DNA of 64,000 nucleotides from Glandiceps talaboti (GCF_964340395.1 NC_135559.1:2465501-2529500), one strand, 5' to 3'; numbered from the stretch's first letter, positions 13,101 through 29,978 are shown. A program made the numbers and translations. Notes: a model not told the origin generated them from the sequence alone.

Positions 13101-15709
13101 GATAACAACACATTGGGTTACATTTGTTGTCAATCTCAACACAGATGAAATCATAGCAAGAGTTTGAGTATAAGGGTTAGTGTATATTTCTGTGATTCTA
13201 TCTTGGCACATGAAAACTTCGCATAAATGAATATTGACATTTTATGATGTGTCAGACACACTTTATTTTGGCAGACAGTGCAAGAGGGAACTTTAACATC
13301 ATCAACTCTCTTCTCAATTCATTTATCTTTGTAATCTATATACACATGAACTAGCTGAACTTAATCTTTACAAAATGTAGTTACCAAACCTTTCAAGTTA
13401 TTTTGAATGCATCTCAGTGTTTTTGCTAAGTTTTGGGTACCTCAGTAACAGAAATGGGGGAAAAGGGTAAAAATGACAGTGTTTCCCAATGAGTCTATGG
13501 TGAATTTGTTTGGGAACCCCCAATAAAATGACATGGGAACCTCGGTAGATTTTACCAACTTACCGCCCTTAGCAAAAACACTGCATCTCAACTGTGAACA
13601 CTTATATATATGCTGTTATTGTAGTTGTCAGTCTGCAGTTACTGTGTGCATGTTTTGTCTGAGTGATTTCATGATACCATGGCCCCACCATTGATGTAAA
13701 TACAATTTCATTTGCAGTATGTACATACAATATGTTAGCAAGAGTTATTTCCACAGAACAACATTTTGCATGTATTCCACTCTGTAATAAATACAGTGTA
13801 GAACTAAATATGTTGACAGTACAGTATACCAAAGGCTACTTACACTGGTAGAATTTTTATCAAGGTACCACATATTCTTCCTGGCTTCTGTACTTTCATA
13901 CCAGTAAAACAAACCAGCACAAAGACACGACTGAACGATCAACCAACAAAGACAAAATATCAAACAATCATTCATAGACCTGAAAAGGAAACAAACATAT
14001 GAGATTATAATCATGTATTTATGGGATAACATTCCATCAGATTTTGTGTAGAAAGTGTAGAATTCATTGTCTAATTTAAATGACAAGTCACAATGTAACA
14101 GGACTTTGCGTTTCACTTTAGTACACAGAGCTCAAAAAACTTCTTCCAAAAGCCTGTTCATGGTGCAAAGCTAGTCAAAGATTCACACTGTATTTGTACT
14201 GAATTACTACTGACCTATACAGAGCTCATACATTTTAAGTCTGATGAATTTCCAGAGTTTACTCGTATACAGGTAATTATAGTTTCATGAAGTGTTCATG
14301 ATCAACATATACTATTTACTAGGTCTGGGATAACCTGCAGTATATATATCATCAGAAGACCGCCATTTGACTTTATTACAACAGATAAAGTATATTTGTC
14401 ACACAGTACAAAAAGTCAACATTTAATGAAGTGATCATTTCAATATATTAATCTCATTTAGTTAGAGTTTAGAGTTTCCAGGACAAAATTAGATTTTTCC
14501 AGGTACTTCTAAGTTCTACGACGGACAATCATGAACTTTCCTGGAATCTAAAATCCTAATACTTACTATACACCATGTATTTCTAGATACTTATATCAAT
14601 AAAACACTGTACATATTTCTGTTATGAGTGGTTGTAACTCTTCTGATATGTTTGTACTGTCATTTCTACACATGTATATTCACTGGAAGCGTTTATCACT
14701 GATATACAAGGAGGAATGAATTTATAACTAAGAGATTTGTATGTATACTTACGACTCAATTATAGAAATCTTGTGGCCCTTCTGTTTGGAGTTCAGTGCC
14801 ATTTTTGTTTCATTGCCAGTGTAAATAACACACCCTGAAAAGAAGAAAATATTAAATATCTTAAATGTTGTAAAGTTTGATGAATTTGATAGCAGAGTGT
14901 GGAGTGCTACCCATGACTATATTCAGTAGCATTATAGAAAACTAAGGTTAAGGCAAGGCAAGGCAAGGCAAGGCAAGGCAAGGCGAGGTTAAGGTAAGGT
15001 GAGGTGAGGTGAGGTGAGGTGGGGTGGTGAGGTGAGGTGAGGTGAGGTGAGGTGAGGTGAGGTGAGGTGAGGTGGGGTGGGGTGGGGTGAGGTGAGGTGA
15101 GGTGAGGTGAGGTGAGGTGAGGTGAGGTGAGGTGAGGAGAGGTGGCCTTCAAGACCAAAACGTAAACATGTATCACAAAGGTCAATTCAAGCAAAAATAC
15201 GGAGGTAAAATAACAATGAACGCTTAGCCGACATCTACATCGGATTTTAATCAGACTGACCCTGATCATAACTTACCATAAACATAGGGTGTATTTTTAA
15301 GTCTAGCACCACGTAGTAAAATATTCTCTGCTCCAAGTGATCTGACTTTGGGTTCAGGTCCCTGATTGTAAATATTCATTCTTCCAATAAATTTGTAGAG
15401 ATCAGGCTGAGGTTGTTCACACTCAATAGATGCAACTAAAATATCTAAGGCCTCCTCTGTTTGTAAAAGAGCTGTGTCTGACAAACAGTTAAAAATCTGA
15501 AAGATAAAATAATAATTTGTATATATGTGTAGATAACACCTTACCGGTAACGTTGTCAGTGAATGCTGAAAAATGCACATATGCAGATGGAGTGCATCAA
15601 CTTTGCAACATCATCGTTGGCCATGGAGACGATGATGTGCCATGATGATGACGAAAGTATTGATGATGATGCGCGAACGACATAGATCGTCATCGTTGTC
15701 GTCGTCGTC

Positions 15710-15743
<34 letters not shown>

Positions 15744-15819
15744 CCATCATCACCATCACCATCACCATCACCATCATTATAATCATCATCATCACCACCA
15801 TCATAATCATCACCACTGC

Positions 15820-15866
<47 letters not shown>

Positions 15867-15873
15867 CCATCAC

Positions 15874-15911
<38 letters not shown>

Positions 15912-18879
15912 CTACCATTGGCATCAACATCATAATCTATTTTTTTTTTACTCCTATGTAAAAATCTCACAAAATCTCTGTTCTTGACTTACCTTAAGAT
16001 TTGTTTCTCCATCTAAATTAGCTGTTGTGATAAGACATTGCCCTTCAGGGTCATAGGATGAGATCATCACCATGTCAGCTGGTAGTTCCTGGTTCTTAAT
16101 AACCTTGACATAGTCACCGACCTGTTATAACAAACAAACAAACAAAGACATATGGTATATGAGTGTGCTTCTTAAAGGCCCATGATTCAATCCCAGATTC
16201 CAGTGTATCACACCTAAATTTTAACCCTAATCTGAATAGGTGGTAAATGTATACAAAAAGACAGAATCTAACATATCATATCATAGACTAACATTCACAA
16301 TATACCAAAATGAATTTAAAGTTATACTAGACACACACAGTCCTGATCACTATATTTTCAACATCAAAATGATCTTCCGTTTATTTTGCCCAACAAAAAT
16401 AATCCAGTCATCTTTGACACTCGGAGTGATGAGCTATGACACACAGGAGTTACAACCCTTCTTACCTTGATGTCCTGAGATCGTACTTCTTTCAATTTTC
16501 CATCTCGTACTACAAGAGTTGGTCTGTTATTCACCTCATTATCAGCTCTGTGTCTCAACCAATCTTCATATGCCTGAAACATTTATCAATTTGCAACATC
16601 TTCCATCAAACATGTCTACAGTGAACATTACATAGTACATGTAGATGTAACAATGGAGGCAACCACTGTCTAATCTAATCTAATCTAATCTAAGTAAAGC
16701 TAAGCTAAGCTAATCTAATCTAATCTAATCTAATCTAATCTAATACAATACAATACAATTCTTATATAGCACATTCCATAAAAATATCTGTGTGCACTTT
16801 ACAAGGCACAATAATCACAAGTACAATTCAAGTACAAAAACAAAATCAGACAAAAGTCATGCTGTAAAGATATGTCTTAAAACCAGACTTAAATAACTGC
16901 AATGAAGTTACTGACAAGATCACAGAGAATTTCACAAGCATGGACTGCAAATTGAAAATGCCCTACCTCCATAATAAACATCTATGACGATACCTGGAAA
17001 ATATTTTTTAAAGGCTTTTTGTATTTTCATTTTTGACTTGTTAATGTTGCTGTACTTCCTGAAGCATATATGTAGACGGATTGCTAACACTCACCTGTTT
17101 TACTGCTGTTACTGAGATTTCAAACACAGTGTGTTATCTACTATGTAGATGGATTGCTAACACTCACCTGTTTTACTGCTGTTACTGAGATTACAAATAT
17201 AGTGTGTTATCTACTATGTAGATGGATTGCTAACACTCACCTGTTTTACTGCTGTTACTGAGATTACAAATATAGTGTGTTATCTACTATGTAGATGGAT
17301 TGCTAACACTCACCTGTTTTACTGCTGTTACTGAGATTACAAATACAGTGTGTTATCTACTATGTAGATGGATTGCTAACACTCACCTGTTTTACTGCTG
17401 TTACTGAGATTACAAATACAGTGTGTTATCTACTATATAGTCTGATTGCTAACACTCACCTGTTTTACTGCTGTTACTGAGATTACAAACAAAAGTGGTA
17501 AAAGGGTTGTCCATGGACTCACTGGACTGTCAATAGCCAACTATAAACAATCATAGAAGCAAAATATGAAATACATGTTTAATACACAATGCCATATATT
17601 ATGACCCTCACTATAGATGATATCAAAGAATTATAGATACAAAGACAAAATTACAACTTTGTGAGAGCATACATTTGTAAAAACCCTGACTTCACACTTC
17701 TAAGAACTAAGGTTGAAATTTAGGATTTATTCAATAAGGTGCAGTACAAAGTTACTATTGATTTATAAGCATTTCATATGATTGTAAGTTGTATTTCTGT
17801 TTCCATAGATACATGTATAACCTTTCTATATCATCTTCAGAGTAGTTCTTCATGAAGGACACACTCATAAAGTTATTAAACAAGCTGATTTCAGTCATTC
17901 TGTGTTCACAACTCCATATCTAGTCTGTAACTTAAGGTACACTGCAACGTGGCTAGTGTGCCCTCTAATGATAGCCAAATTTTGTTGTTGTGGGTCAAAA
18001 TGAGAAAAACTGGGGTTTCTTGTCAGTCATCACATAGTAAGAGATAGAGGAACACCAAATTTTGGTGCATCACTAGAAATTGTGTGCATCAGTGGTGCAT
18101 CCAATTGGCTTAGAGGGCACACTCACCACATAGTAAGAGATAGGGAAACACCAAATTTTGGTGCATCACTAGAAATTGTGTGCGTCAGTGGCACATCAAA
18201 TTGGCTTAGAGGGCATACTGGACAGGGCACCTTAACTCATCTGTCAAGCCCTTTGACAGGCTGGTGAGGGTGGAGTAATACAACATATCTTACAGTGTAT
18301 TTCATATTATATATACACAATGTATATGATGCAGTACCACTCACAATGTGTTCAGTTACTTAAAAATAGAAGATTAAAGAAATTTCTGGTACTTCACAAG
18401 AATCATTCATCTCTATAAAATAAAGGCTGCTGAGGGTGGAGTAATACAACATATCTTACAGTGTATTTCATATCATATATACACAATGTATATGATGCAG
18501 TACCACTCACAATGTGTTCAGTTACTTAAAAATAGAAGATTAAAGAAATTTCTGGTACTTCACAAGAATCATTCATCTCTATAAAATAACCCAAATTTAT
18601 TCTCAGTGTCATAAAACATTAATTCCAATAACATGAAAACAACTCTGTATATGGCAATGCTTCAAAGCACTTTTGATATATACTCACATAATAATAGTGA
18701 GTTATATTTTATGGTATCAGAAATGGGGATATTTTATGATTTGCATACAAATTGTATTTTGTCAATTCTAAACATCATAATATCTAAGTTATATTTATAT
18801 GAATGGCTTTAAGGAGATTGGTTTGTACATGTCAGAAATATGAATGTGTATGTATACATATCCACACACACACATCTAT

Positions 18880-18938
<59 letters not shown>

Positions 18939-21900
18939 GTACATACATGTATACACACACACATATATAGATACGCATGCATACACATACATATTGAAAC
19001 AAGTTTTTCCTTTGATGCAGTGTCATGAAAATCTTTTCCTATCTGTGACCACATTTGTGTACAGATGTCTAACCATATTCCATGCAAACATTCATATTCA
19101 GCAAAAACATAGACAGTGTGCATAAGTTCATTCTTCTGTATTACCTACAGTAAACTAAGTACATTAGACACATGGTATTATTTCTATGAATTACAATCTG
19201 AGCAGGGATATACTGTTTTCTAACCTGAATTGAAAAGTTTGAACCATGTCTATTGTTACTATAACTAAAGCTGACTACGTTGATGCACAAAAGTAATATA
19301 TACTGTAGGCATGTTTGTTGTTGTATTGAGTGTCTGGGAGCGAACTGCTGGATCAGTTGTGACACATGTAGCACTCAACTGACATCTGTCACATTTGTAA
19401 TAATAGACATACACAAAAAAGCACTGAAAAGGGACATTTTACATAAAAAAATCCATTGATATGAAATATTGCCATTTCTCACTCAATATAAAAGCTTGAT
19501 AGAAGGAGGGTTTTTGTCTGTAGTTACCTTGTTAATAATTTGAATCAATCACTGACTACGAATAGTATACTGGGTTTTTTAAAGTTGTAATAATTATTCA
19601 TGTCTGTAGTGTTCAAATCACCAACACATTTTTGTATGCAAGACACAAATTATACCATCATTTGGATTTACTATCGATTTCAACCACTTTCACAATTTGT
19701 ATGTCATACATAAATTATTATCTAACATTATCACATATATTAAAATATCATAAAAGCTAAATAGAAGGAATTTATTTTCTGTAGTTACCTTGCTAAATAA
19801 TTTGAATCAATCACTGACTACAAATACTATACTGAATTTAGAAATATATCATATATGTCATATACATTATATTATATAAATGACTTCTATCTAGCTTTAA
19901 TATTTTGATATTTTAATATTATAATAAATGTAATAATGTATATAATAATATCAAAATCTATAGTTTCAATGATGTGAATCTGATATTTCTATTTGCATTG
20001 ACACATTTCATATTGGCCATTCACAACATAAAACATTCAAATTACATCACTATCCTTCACTAATTCTCTCTCAAATTTTCAGATTTTACTTCTTACACAA
20101 TAATTGTAATCAATACTTAAAAAGGTCTAGCTGTATATTACATTATTTACATCAATGCTTTACCACTAGAGGGTGCTATAATCACAATAAGGTCACTAAA
20201 CCAGTGAGTGGTGTTGATTCTCAACATAGTAATTAACACCTGTGTTCTAGTTCATGTCAATTACTTCAGTCTGCTGATGAAGTCCTTAGTGAGAGGACGA
20301 AAGCTTCAGGTACAGCTTTCCAAGAGTTGGTTGTGTTGGAAATTAAACTTCATAAGAAATCACAAAAAGGTCTACTGTGATATTCGGTACAATTTTATCT
20401 CTAGAGGACGCTATGAATACAAAGGTCTATTATAGCACGTGAACACATTTCCACCAATAGAGGGCGCTGTCTATAAAAAGGGTCTATAGTATTTGGTAAA
20501 TTCATTGCTCATTATAAGATGCTGTCAATGTCTACAATGGATTTGGAAATGATCTGACTTACCTGTATAAGGCCAACTATTAAGAAATAAAAGTTAGCAA
20601 TTCTTCTAAATTGCTCAAATAAATTTTTTGGCAGGAAATTCCATGCTGTGTACTGTGAGGGGAGAGAAAGATACGAGGTCAATGAAGTTAGAGTGATGGA
20701 GATATAATTCAACATGTATATATATAATTGACTTCAAACGTATTTGGGGCGAAAGTTATTTTTCCTGATGGAAAGTCATGCAAACCAAAGTGGAAAAAAT
20801 GGAATTCTTACTAAAGATTTGTTATAGTAGTAATGCCTAGTAAAGTTTTACCCTTGTGAGAAAGCAGGAATACCAGGTGAATGCTAACAAGTATTTCTAA
20901 TAATACAGTGAAATGTCAGAAAAATTGGAGACTATCTCGCAAAACATTTCTGACTCTGCACATAACTATATCTAATGTTGTCATATTTAACATGTCCTCC
21001 TCATATGTATATAGTACATGCAAAGGTAAAAACAAAAACAAAATAGTAAAACTTGATATCTTTTGCATATTCAAACATGTGTAGGTCAAAAAATATCTAT
21101 CTTACACTTTCAGTAGTGTGAAGACTCAGCCCTTTTATGAAGTTTTCCCAAAATGTTAGCTATTTTCAAATTTATTGAACCAAGAATATTTTATCCTAAC
21201 ACGACTATTATTTCGATTATCTTACTATCTAAATTGACACATGATGGACTTATGATATGAGATATTTAATATGCTTCTTACCTTGGAAGATACGATGCGA
21301 TTGCTTGGAAACTTTTGCTGTACAAAATCTTCACTGACAGGAATCTTTTTATGATTTACAAATACTGTACGTTGTGGGGGAGGTGGTGGGGAAGATAAAC
21401 CCTATATGGAAAACATAATAAAAACAGTAAGGTACTGATAGGATATGTACATGTAGTGGGTATATAGTATACAAGTTACGATTTGGTAAAAAGAAGTTTT
21501 AGTACAGCTGAACATGAGGGATAAATAGTTGGAGGGGATGGTGCATTATCTGCACATTGCTGGTACTCACCACTACCATTTGGTGGTGATTGGCTAAACT
21601 TTTTGAGCTTGATTGTGATTGGCTAAAGTTCTTGAGCTTGCTTGTGATTGGCTAAAATTCTTGGACTCGTTTGTGATTGGCAAAAGTTTCAAACAAGAGA
21701 CAAGAGATGATGGTTAAAGTTCTTGGGCTCATTTGTGACTGACTAAAAGTTCTTGAGCAAAAGTTGGACCATCCTTGTGCCCTATTCAACCAAGCTATAT
21801 AGTCTAACAGAGAAGGGCTATGTGAAGGCTTTAATCCTGTGAACCGTGAGTTAACATAGATTGTATAGGTATGCTCTCCAGAGAATGGGAGAAGAGTAGA

Positions 21901-24900
21901 GTTGAACCATTATCACCGAAATACAATGAGGCAAAATCATTCTGAGGAAGATGACACATACATGCAGGGGCGAACAAATCATTTTGTGAACTAGTGGTCC
22001 CCGGACCAGTGCCTTAAAAAAAATCCAGTGGTCCTGCTGAAAGAATTAGTGGTCCCAGGTCCCGTTTATGTGAAACATTAAATTTTGCCTATGAATCTGT
22101 ATATTCAGACAACTTTTTAACATAGTTATTAACATTAAGGTACTGGTCCAACGGACCAGACAAGGTAAAATTTGTGTGGTCCGCCCAAAAAAATCGCTAG
22201 TTCCGGACCCAGGACCAGTGGATTTGTTCACCTCTGCATACATCAATGTCAACATTGGATATCAAGTATATATTACATTGCTGGTTTATTACACATCATT
22301 GGCTTAATACCAGTAATATTTGAAGGCTATCAATACAAAAATACATCCCAGAACTACAGAATAGAAGATTACAACAGAGCAAGGCCTTGAAATCTGGAAA
22401 TATTGCACATAATGGGGGATATTGAGAGATAATAGACATGAATAACCTTTCTAGCCATTCATCATTTTGAAATAGGTTTTATTCATTAGCAAAAAAATGA
22501 ACACAATCTGTTGCATTAAATTAATGACTGATGGTAAATTCACATACTGTGGTACATACAAAAGTACAAAGTGAATTGTAAATTGCATCACAGCTATTCA
22601 TGTATCACGGTTGGATGACAAGTCTTTGATATTCATTTAAAAGCAAAAATATATTGGTACACTAATGGTGACTGCATAGCTTTTATTTCAATGTCATGCT
22701 GTTAGTGTTATAAAATTTCTTTATAACATAAACTTAAAAGTACATTGTAATTCAAATTTAGTGAATAATTAAGGTAGAGCGGTAGAGTGGTAGGCAATGT
22801 TAAATTTTTTTAAAAATCCATTCAATACATGTTAAAAATTTCTACCCAATTAGATCTCCTACACTAAGAATCATTTTTTTGGCTAATACTAGCTTGGAAT
22901 CCATAAATACTTGCATCATATATCCAGATTTGAATAAAATAAATGTAAGCTCTTTATAATAATAAATGTAAGCTCCTTATATATTGCATTTTTCACAATT
23001 AAATATTTCACCTTAAGAAAGTCCTCGTCTGGATCAATAAATGTTGACTATACTGTGAAAAAGAAATGTACAGCTCCAGGGTGTAATAGTAACATGTTGA
23101 TATTGTAATGCTTTTAATGATTACAACTGATGTAATAACAATGTCATTGAAAATAAAACGCATTTTATTTTTAAAGAAATTCAAAACCCTATATTGAATA
23201 CACAGGAGAGTAAAACAGTATGAATTCCAGACTAAGTGATTCCATAGTACATGTACATCATTACATTCATGGGTGTATTTATATTGTTAAGATTTCTATT
23301 GAGTACTGTATACAAAGCTATGGAGATGAGAACTTTCAAAGTAAATACTATGGAGTATATTTTTCTCACTTTGCTATCTGTACTATTTTGTAAACGTTGC
23401 ATATGGGCCTGAGGCCTAGACACGCAACAAATATATATCTCTATATTTAAATTGCATTGCTTTTATATATTAACCCCCTGCAAATAAATTCTATGACATT
23501 AAATTCACCTAACTGAATGATCACTTGGAACATACAGCCAGTACAGTTACTAACTCTATATGTGGATTTCTTACTGGGTGAAGCCAGAATTTAAATTCAT
23601 GCTGTTCTAGTAATCCCTTTCAAATATAATTTATTCTTCATATTAAATATTAATATTAACAGTTATATTTCACGTTTGTCATTATTAATTGTATATGTAT
23701 CGTTATTCATATTTTCCATGCATTGATCTTCTCAAAATCATTTTGAAATATGTATTTTTTTTTCATATAATCCAATTTGGTTTAATGGTACATGTACATG
23801 TACTACATTCAATTGTATAACATTTTTTTTTGAAATGATAAGCATATGTTGGTATAAATGTACCATATTTCATATTGGATTGATTACCTAACCATAGTTA
23901 TATTCCAGATACAACAAGCTTGAATGACTACATGTATAGTGTAACAAATGATAATTCTTACTTATTCTTAGATGCACAAAAGCATTTTAATTCGAATAGC
24001 TACATGTATTGTTTTTATTATCAATGGCAATGTTACTTAGTCTTAGAATCGATGCATGGAAGCATTGTATTTGAGATACATTTTGCCATGGCATTGTTTT
24101 TCACTTACTACAAATGTACATGTAGTACCGATGATGTAACTTATTCTTTAGATTCACGCCAGCATTTTACATGTAATTCAGACAACTGTTGTTCTTATTG
24201 AAAGTGTAAACACTATTGTAAAAGTCTTTGTATCCCAATTTTACATACAATGCATGTCAATCACAACCCCTTGGCCTCCATGTGGGTGCCAAGACATCAC
24301 CATTACACATTGAATTATCATTGCCATCACATGGCAATGTTTATATATTATGAGCAGGTGACTGTCACATGATTACATAATGCAAATATTGTCAATTTCA
24401 ACCAGTTTCACTTGAAAAGTCTCTGACCTGTTAAGTCTCTGAACTGCCAAATCTCTGAACTATTAACTGCCAAACTGCCAAGTCTGGTCTCTTCAGTCTC
24501 TGAACCTGATCTGTTAAGTCTCTGACCTGTTAAGTCTCTGACCTGTTAAGTCTCTGAACCTGAACTGCCAGGTCTCTGAACTGTTAATTCTCTGACCTGT
24601 TAATTCTCTGATCTGTTAAGTCTCTGACCTGTTAAGTCTCTGAACCTGAACTGCCAGGTCTCTGAACTGTTAATTCTCTGACCTGTTAATTCTCTGATCT
24701 GTTAAGTCTCTGAACTGTTAAGTCTCTGAACCTGAACTGCCAGGTCTCTGAACTGTTAATTCTCTGACCTGTTAATTCTCTGATCTGTTAAGTCTCTGAA
24801 CCTGAACTGCCAGGTCTCTGAACTGTTAATTCTCTGACCTGTTAATTCTCTGATCTGTTAAGTCTCTGAACTGTTAAGTCTCTGAACCTGAACTGCCAAG

Positions 24901-27900
24901 TCTCTGAACTGTTAATTCTCTGAACTGCCAAGTCTCCGAACTGTAAAGTTTGACCTGTGTAAGTCTCCGAACTGTCAAGTCTCTTATTTATAACTATTTT
25001 ATCTACAATTTTCATTTAGTGTAACAGACTTTGACCATATAAAGTTAGATATCTACATATGATGTTTAGTAAGTAGTACATATATGTATGTCCTGCACTA
25101 CTGCTGAATTCAAGTCCTGACCAAACTATATCTGTATATGTTTACACTACCATTCAAATAAATTATACTGAGATAGAATACTGTAGTACACACAAAAGTA
25201 AAGGATGACCAATGCATGCAATGTTTATACTGTAACCAAAACAGTAGAACTACATTAGGCTATTCTTGTCAGTGGAAAATCAATTCAAAACTTATTAACT
25301 AAACTGTTCAATCATTACAAACAGATTATTGTGTTGTCAATAAAGAATGTAAACTGATATTATCTTAGTCATAGTAACCATTGATGAGTTAGATATATCA
25401 TATATGATCATCAAATTTAAATGAAAATTCAATATCATCTATTCAACTATTATTTTCCAAAATAATTTGGTACTAATAAAGCATACTGAATCAATGCCAC
25501 TGGGCAATATTCATAGCTTGATTACATAATGCATATATCTATAGTTTTATTGCAAAAGGGGGCACAACTTTTGTTATATATTTTTGCCAATTTTAACAAT
25601 TTTATTTTTACAAATAATTGAAATATATGAATAGCTGGAGGAGAGATATGTCACAGTGTGTACATTGGTATACAAATCACAATTTACTATGCATGTATAT
25701 AATCAGACTTGCTTTAAATTGGACTAGGTCCATGCTATCACGGGGTCAGCACCAACTCCACATCAATATACAAGTATACTAGTCTAGTATGAACACCAAG
25801 TCTGGTTAATTAATAAGAAAGGGGTGCTTTAGACTTTACTGTGATGTATGTTATGATACTATGACGTAGGTAACTAAAGCTATGTTCACTGGCTTATGAC
25901 AGATAACGTTTATGACGACATAGGAAACCAATACACACAATAAATCAGGAAGTGAATATTGATTTCAAGCCAGACTTAAGTATTTAAATTTACCATCACA
26001 AGTGAACTTTTGACTCAGGACAAACTCTGTTCTTTAACCTTTGCTGTCAAAAGATTTATAGTAAAGTAGTCGTAGCAACAACAAAGACATTCATCAATAA
26101 ATTTAGGACTGTGTAGGTGGATACCTGACAAGTTGTTATCACTAAAATACAAGTGGTAAACCACAAACCAGAGCATAACAAACATATATACAATCCCATT
26201 GACACATCACAACAGTACTTTATTTTTCATTTTGGCTTCAGACAAAAATACTAGCCATAGTAAGGGTATTGGATATACTTGGTAATACAGAACTGGTACA
26301 ATGTATACATGGCATTACAGAACTTTACAATATAGATCTTGGCTAGCAAATCGTGATGGGAAGACCATGACAACTTGTATAGCTACATTGTACAACATAG
26401 ATCTCGGCTAGCAAATCACGATGGGAAGACCATGAAGACTAGTATAGCTACATTGTACAACGTCTTTGAAACAAAATATACAAATGCAGTAGCCTAAACC
26501 AATACCAGCTAGTGTGTTAGTATTTATAAACAACAATATCAGTATTAACAAAAGTATATGTAGACAGAAATGACAAAAGTAGGTGGTCATTTCTTCTGTT
26601 GCTAGCTTATTTTCTCATAAATGCCTGTGTACATGTAGATGTATGGATATTTGTGGTAATATGCACACAGTAACTATGTGTAGTTAAGGACAACAATTTC
26701 ATTATTTTACAGGCAACTTTTTAAACTCACAAACAGTATGTCCTCTAAGCCAATTTGACACACCACTGACACGCACAATTTCTAATGACACACCAAAATT
26801 TGATGTTCCCCTATCTCTTACTATGTGGTGAGTGTGCCCTCTAAGCCAATTTGATGCACCACTAACACACGCAATTTCTAGTGACTCACCAAAATTAGGT
26901 GTTCCCCTATCTCTTACTATGTGGTCACTCATAAGAAATCCGAGTTTTCTCATCTTGACTCACAACAACAAAATTTGGCTATCATTAGAGGGCACACTGC
27001 TCACAAATACTTTTGCTTTTCTATAGTTTATTCACCTGTTGAATTCCTACAAAACTGACTTCCATTGACTAACAATAGTTAGACATTATTACAAAGGTGA
27101 CCACATAGATACATTAATGAACTTAATTAATTGCAAATGTATGATATACATGATTAGAAATAGCACTTAACATGATTGCATTTCACTTCCATCGTTTACT
27201 TTTATTGAAATTATTAACCTTTAATTGAAAATATGACAATGTTTTAACAACTAAATTACTTTAATTTGTTATTATCCTTCATCATTTTTCTAATAAATCA
27301 ATTATATTCTGGAGAATATATTGTTTATAGTTCCAAGTATCAACAGAACAGTAAAATATAGTTACTTTGCATGCTAAAGGTCTGTAGTAGACGGATAAAA
27401 ATGCCACATTCATTTCTAACTTACCATTCCAAAGTAACTATATTTTTTTAATGTCCTAAAAGTGTTCTGGTAAATACATAGAAGAATAGAAATATACACA
27501 TTTACATCACAACATAATATACTAGTAGTACATGTATATAAAGTCTCTACAATAATTTGATTATATTCTATTTCATTAACTTGTCATTACAGAATAAATC
27601 TGAAAGACAAAACTTTCATATTCACGGATTACAATGAACAGTTTTGCTAATTCTTGTAGACAAGTGCCCAAAAGACACAATATGGCACACAGATAAGGCA
27701 AGATATCTTTGCAATATGGCACACAGATAAGGCAAGACATCTTTGCAATATGGCACACAGATAAGGCAAGACATCTTTGCAATATGGCACACAGATCAGG
27801 CAAGACATCTTTGCTAATTTTTTTGTAGACAGGAGATAAACAGATACAATTTGTCATAGAAATCAGGCAAGAGAGAGATGGCTAAAACAAAGAATTACAT

Positions 27901-29895
27901 GTATCACCTACATGTATACAAGATCACTTGATAGACTGTGTAAGATCATGTGTCAATTTATAGCAATAACACTTTGTCACTGGATTTGGTGATGATACAT
28001 AACATGAAGCAAAAGCTTAATGTGGTTAACGACACACCCAGACAGGTAGTATATTAGTCTAGTGCCTATATGGTATCGTTATGATTTACACCCCTGAATC
28101 CACTGGTCTAGTCCCTATAGTATATAGTGTCGTTACCATTTACACCCCCACTCACATAGTCTAGTTTCTATACGGTATTGTTCCAATTTACACCCCCAAA
28201 TCCACTAGTCTAGTCCCTATGTAGTATTTTTTTTATGATTTACATGTACACCCCTGGCTCCACTGGTCTAGTCCCTATACAGTATTGTTATGATTTATAC
28301 CTCCACTCACATAGTCTAGTTCCTATATGGTATCATTATGATTTACACCCCTGAATCCACTGGTCTAGTCCCTATGTAGTATCATTATGATTTATACCTC
28401 CACTCACATAGTCTAGTTCCTATACGGTATCGTTACAATTTACACCCCCAAATCCACTAGTCTAGTCCCTATGTAGTATTTTTATGATTTATACCTCCAC
28501 TCTCTAGAGACCATATTGGTATCCATAGTACTATACATGTATGTACAGTATTAAAAAGCCTTGCCATATGCTCAGTCCTGACCATGTTACCATGGCTACA
28601 TTAAGTAATGTATCATATAATATAATGTAACAATGTTTATACATTAATTCTGTTTCTTCTTTCTAAAATAACAACTACAACCAGCCATCAATCCAAGTCT
28701 AATTGATGTGGTGAATACAGCTGAACATTTCAAATTTGTATTGTCAAGTGCTATTTGACTAAATACAAACATTGCCAGCTGAGTAATTTACCTGAACTTC
28801 TCATCAGCTATGTTTTGTTTTTAACTGTTTATGCTGTAACTAAAGTAGTAACTACGCCATAATACTATACTCATGTATTGTTGGTTTTAACCTGATAAAG
28901 TCTAAGTGTCAGTCACTGTGACCTTTGAACTCCACGCATCCTTAAGTGGCAACCTTTGACCTCCACACATCCTTATAGTGATCTTTGACTTCCCCTACCA
29001 GAGTCCGAGTGGTAGTCGCTGTGATCCTCGAACTCCACGCTTCCTTAAAATGGTAACCTTTGACCTCCATGCATCCTTAAAATTGGGTGAACACCAATGC
29101 TTGCACTTCCACTTTATTTTTATAAGTGGTTTTTCTCCTTTCACTTTCTACATTTCAATTTACATATGGCAATCTTTCAAGTCGTGTAACTACTGCTGTA
29201 TGTCTATGGCAATATTTCTGATGATTTTCTGGTTAATCTAGAACAGCTGCACCAAAAATTATATCTGTGTTTTTATCACAAGAAATTTCAGAAGCTGTAT
29301 CCTGGATAACAGGTTGGATAGTTGACCTAAAAGTGCTTGCTAGGTCAACCATCAGCCTTATAGTTTTACAGAGGCTGGGAAAATTTAATGAAAACAATAA
29401 CTGTTCTTTTTACAGGCTGTAAACGGATTTAATTTATGGTTTACATGTGTAAATGAAGTAATTCATAGGTTTACTATGAGTCACATTGTTCTATATACCT
29501 TAGTGATTCATTGTGTCTTGGAGAGTAATGTAGAATTCTAACCACAATGTAGCTAGTCATGTATCTAGACTGTAAGATAGTCACTTTGTTCTGCCCTATT
29601 AGGCTGATAGTGTGGCACCAATGTCTGTATATTACAGACTAACAAGTCTCTTACATTGTACTATGAAATATAGTTTGGATATCACAGACATTATCATTTA
29701 CATGTAGAGTCAAATGATGAAATGCATACATACATACATACATACATACATACATACATACATACATACATACATACATACATACATACATACATACATA
29801 CATACATACATACATACATACATACATACATACATACATACATACATACATACATACATACATACATACATAAATACACTAACTCCATGCTAATG

Positions 29896-29978
<83 letters not shown>

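Noticed and set aside
15000-15144. GGTGAG repeats as a cluster of splice donors
   Set aside because: They read as donors only on the plus strand, antisense to ATP11, with no plus-strand exon nearby.
23920-24201. 93-codon plus-strand open frame
   Set aside because: Built from degenerate repeats (TTAGATGCAC/GCATTTTA-type words recur), no domain recognised, no splice context.
26702-26953. 83-codon minus-strand frame with repeated GASNWLRGH
   Set aside because: Falls inside the hAT-like MITE and its internal tandem unit; the same frame appears in copy 1 at 18082-18267.
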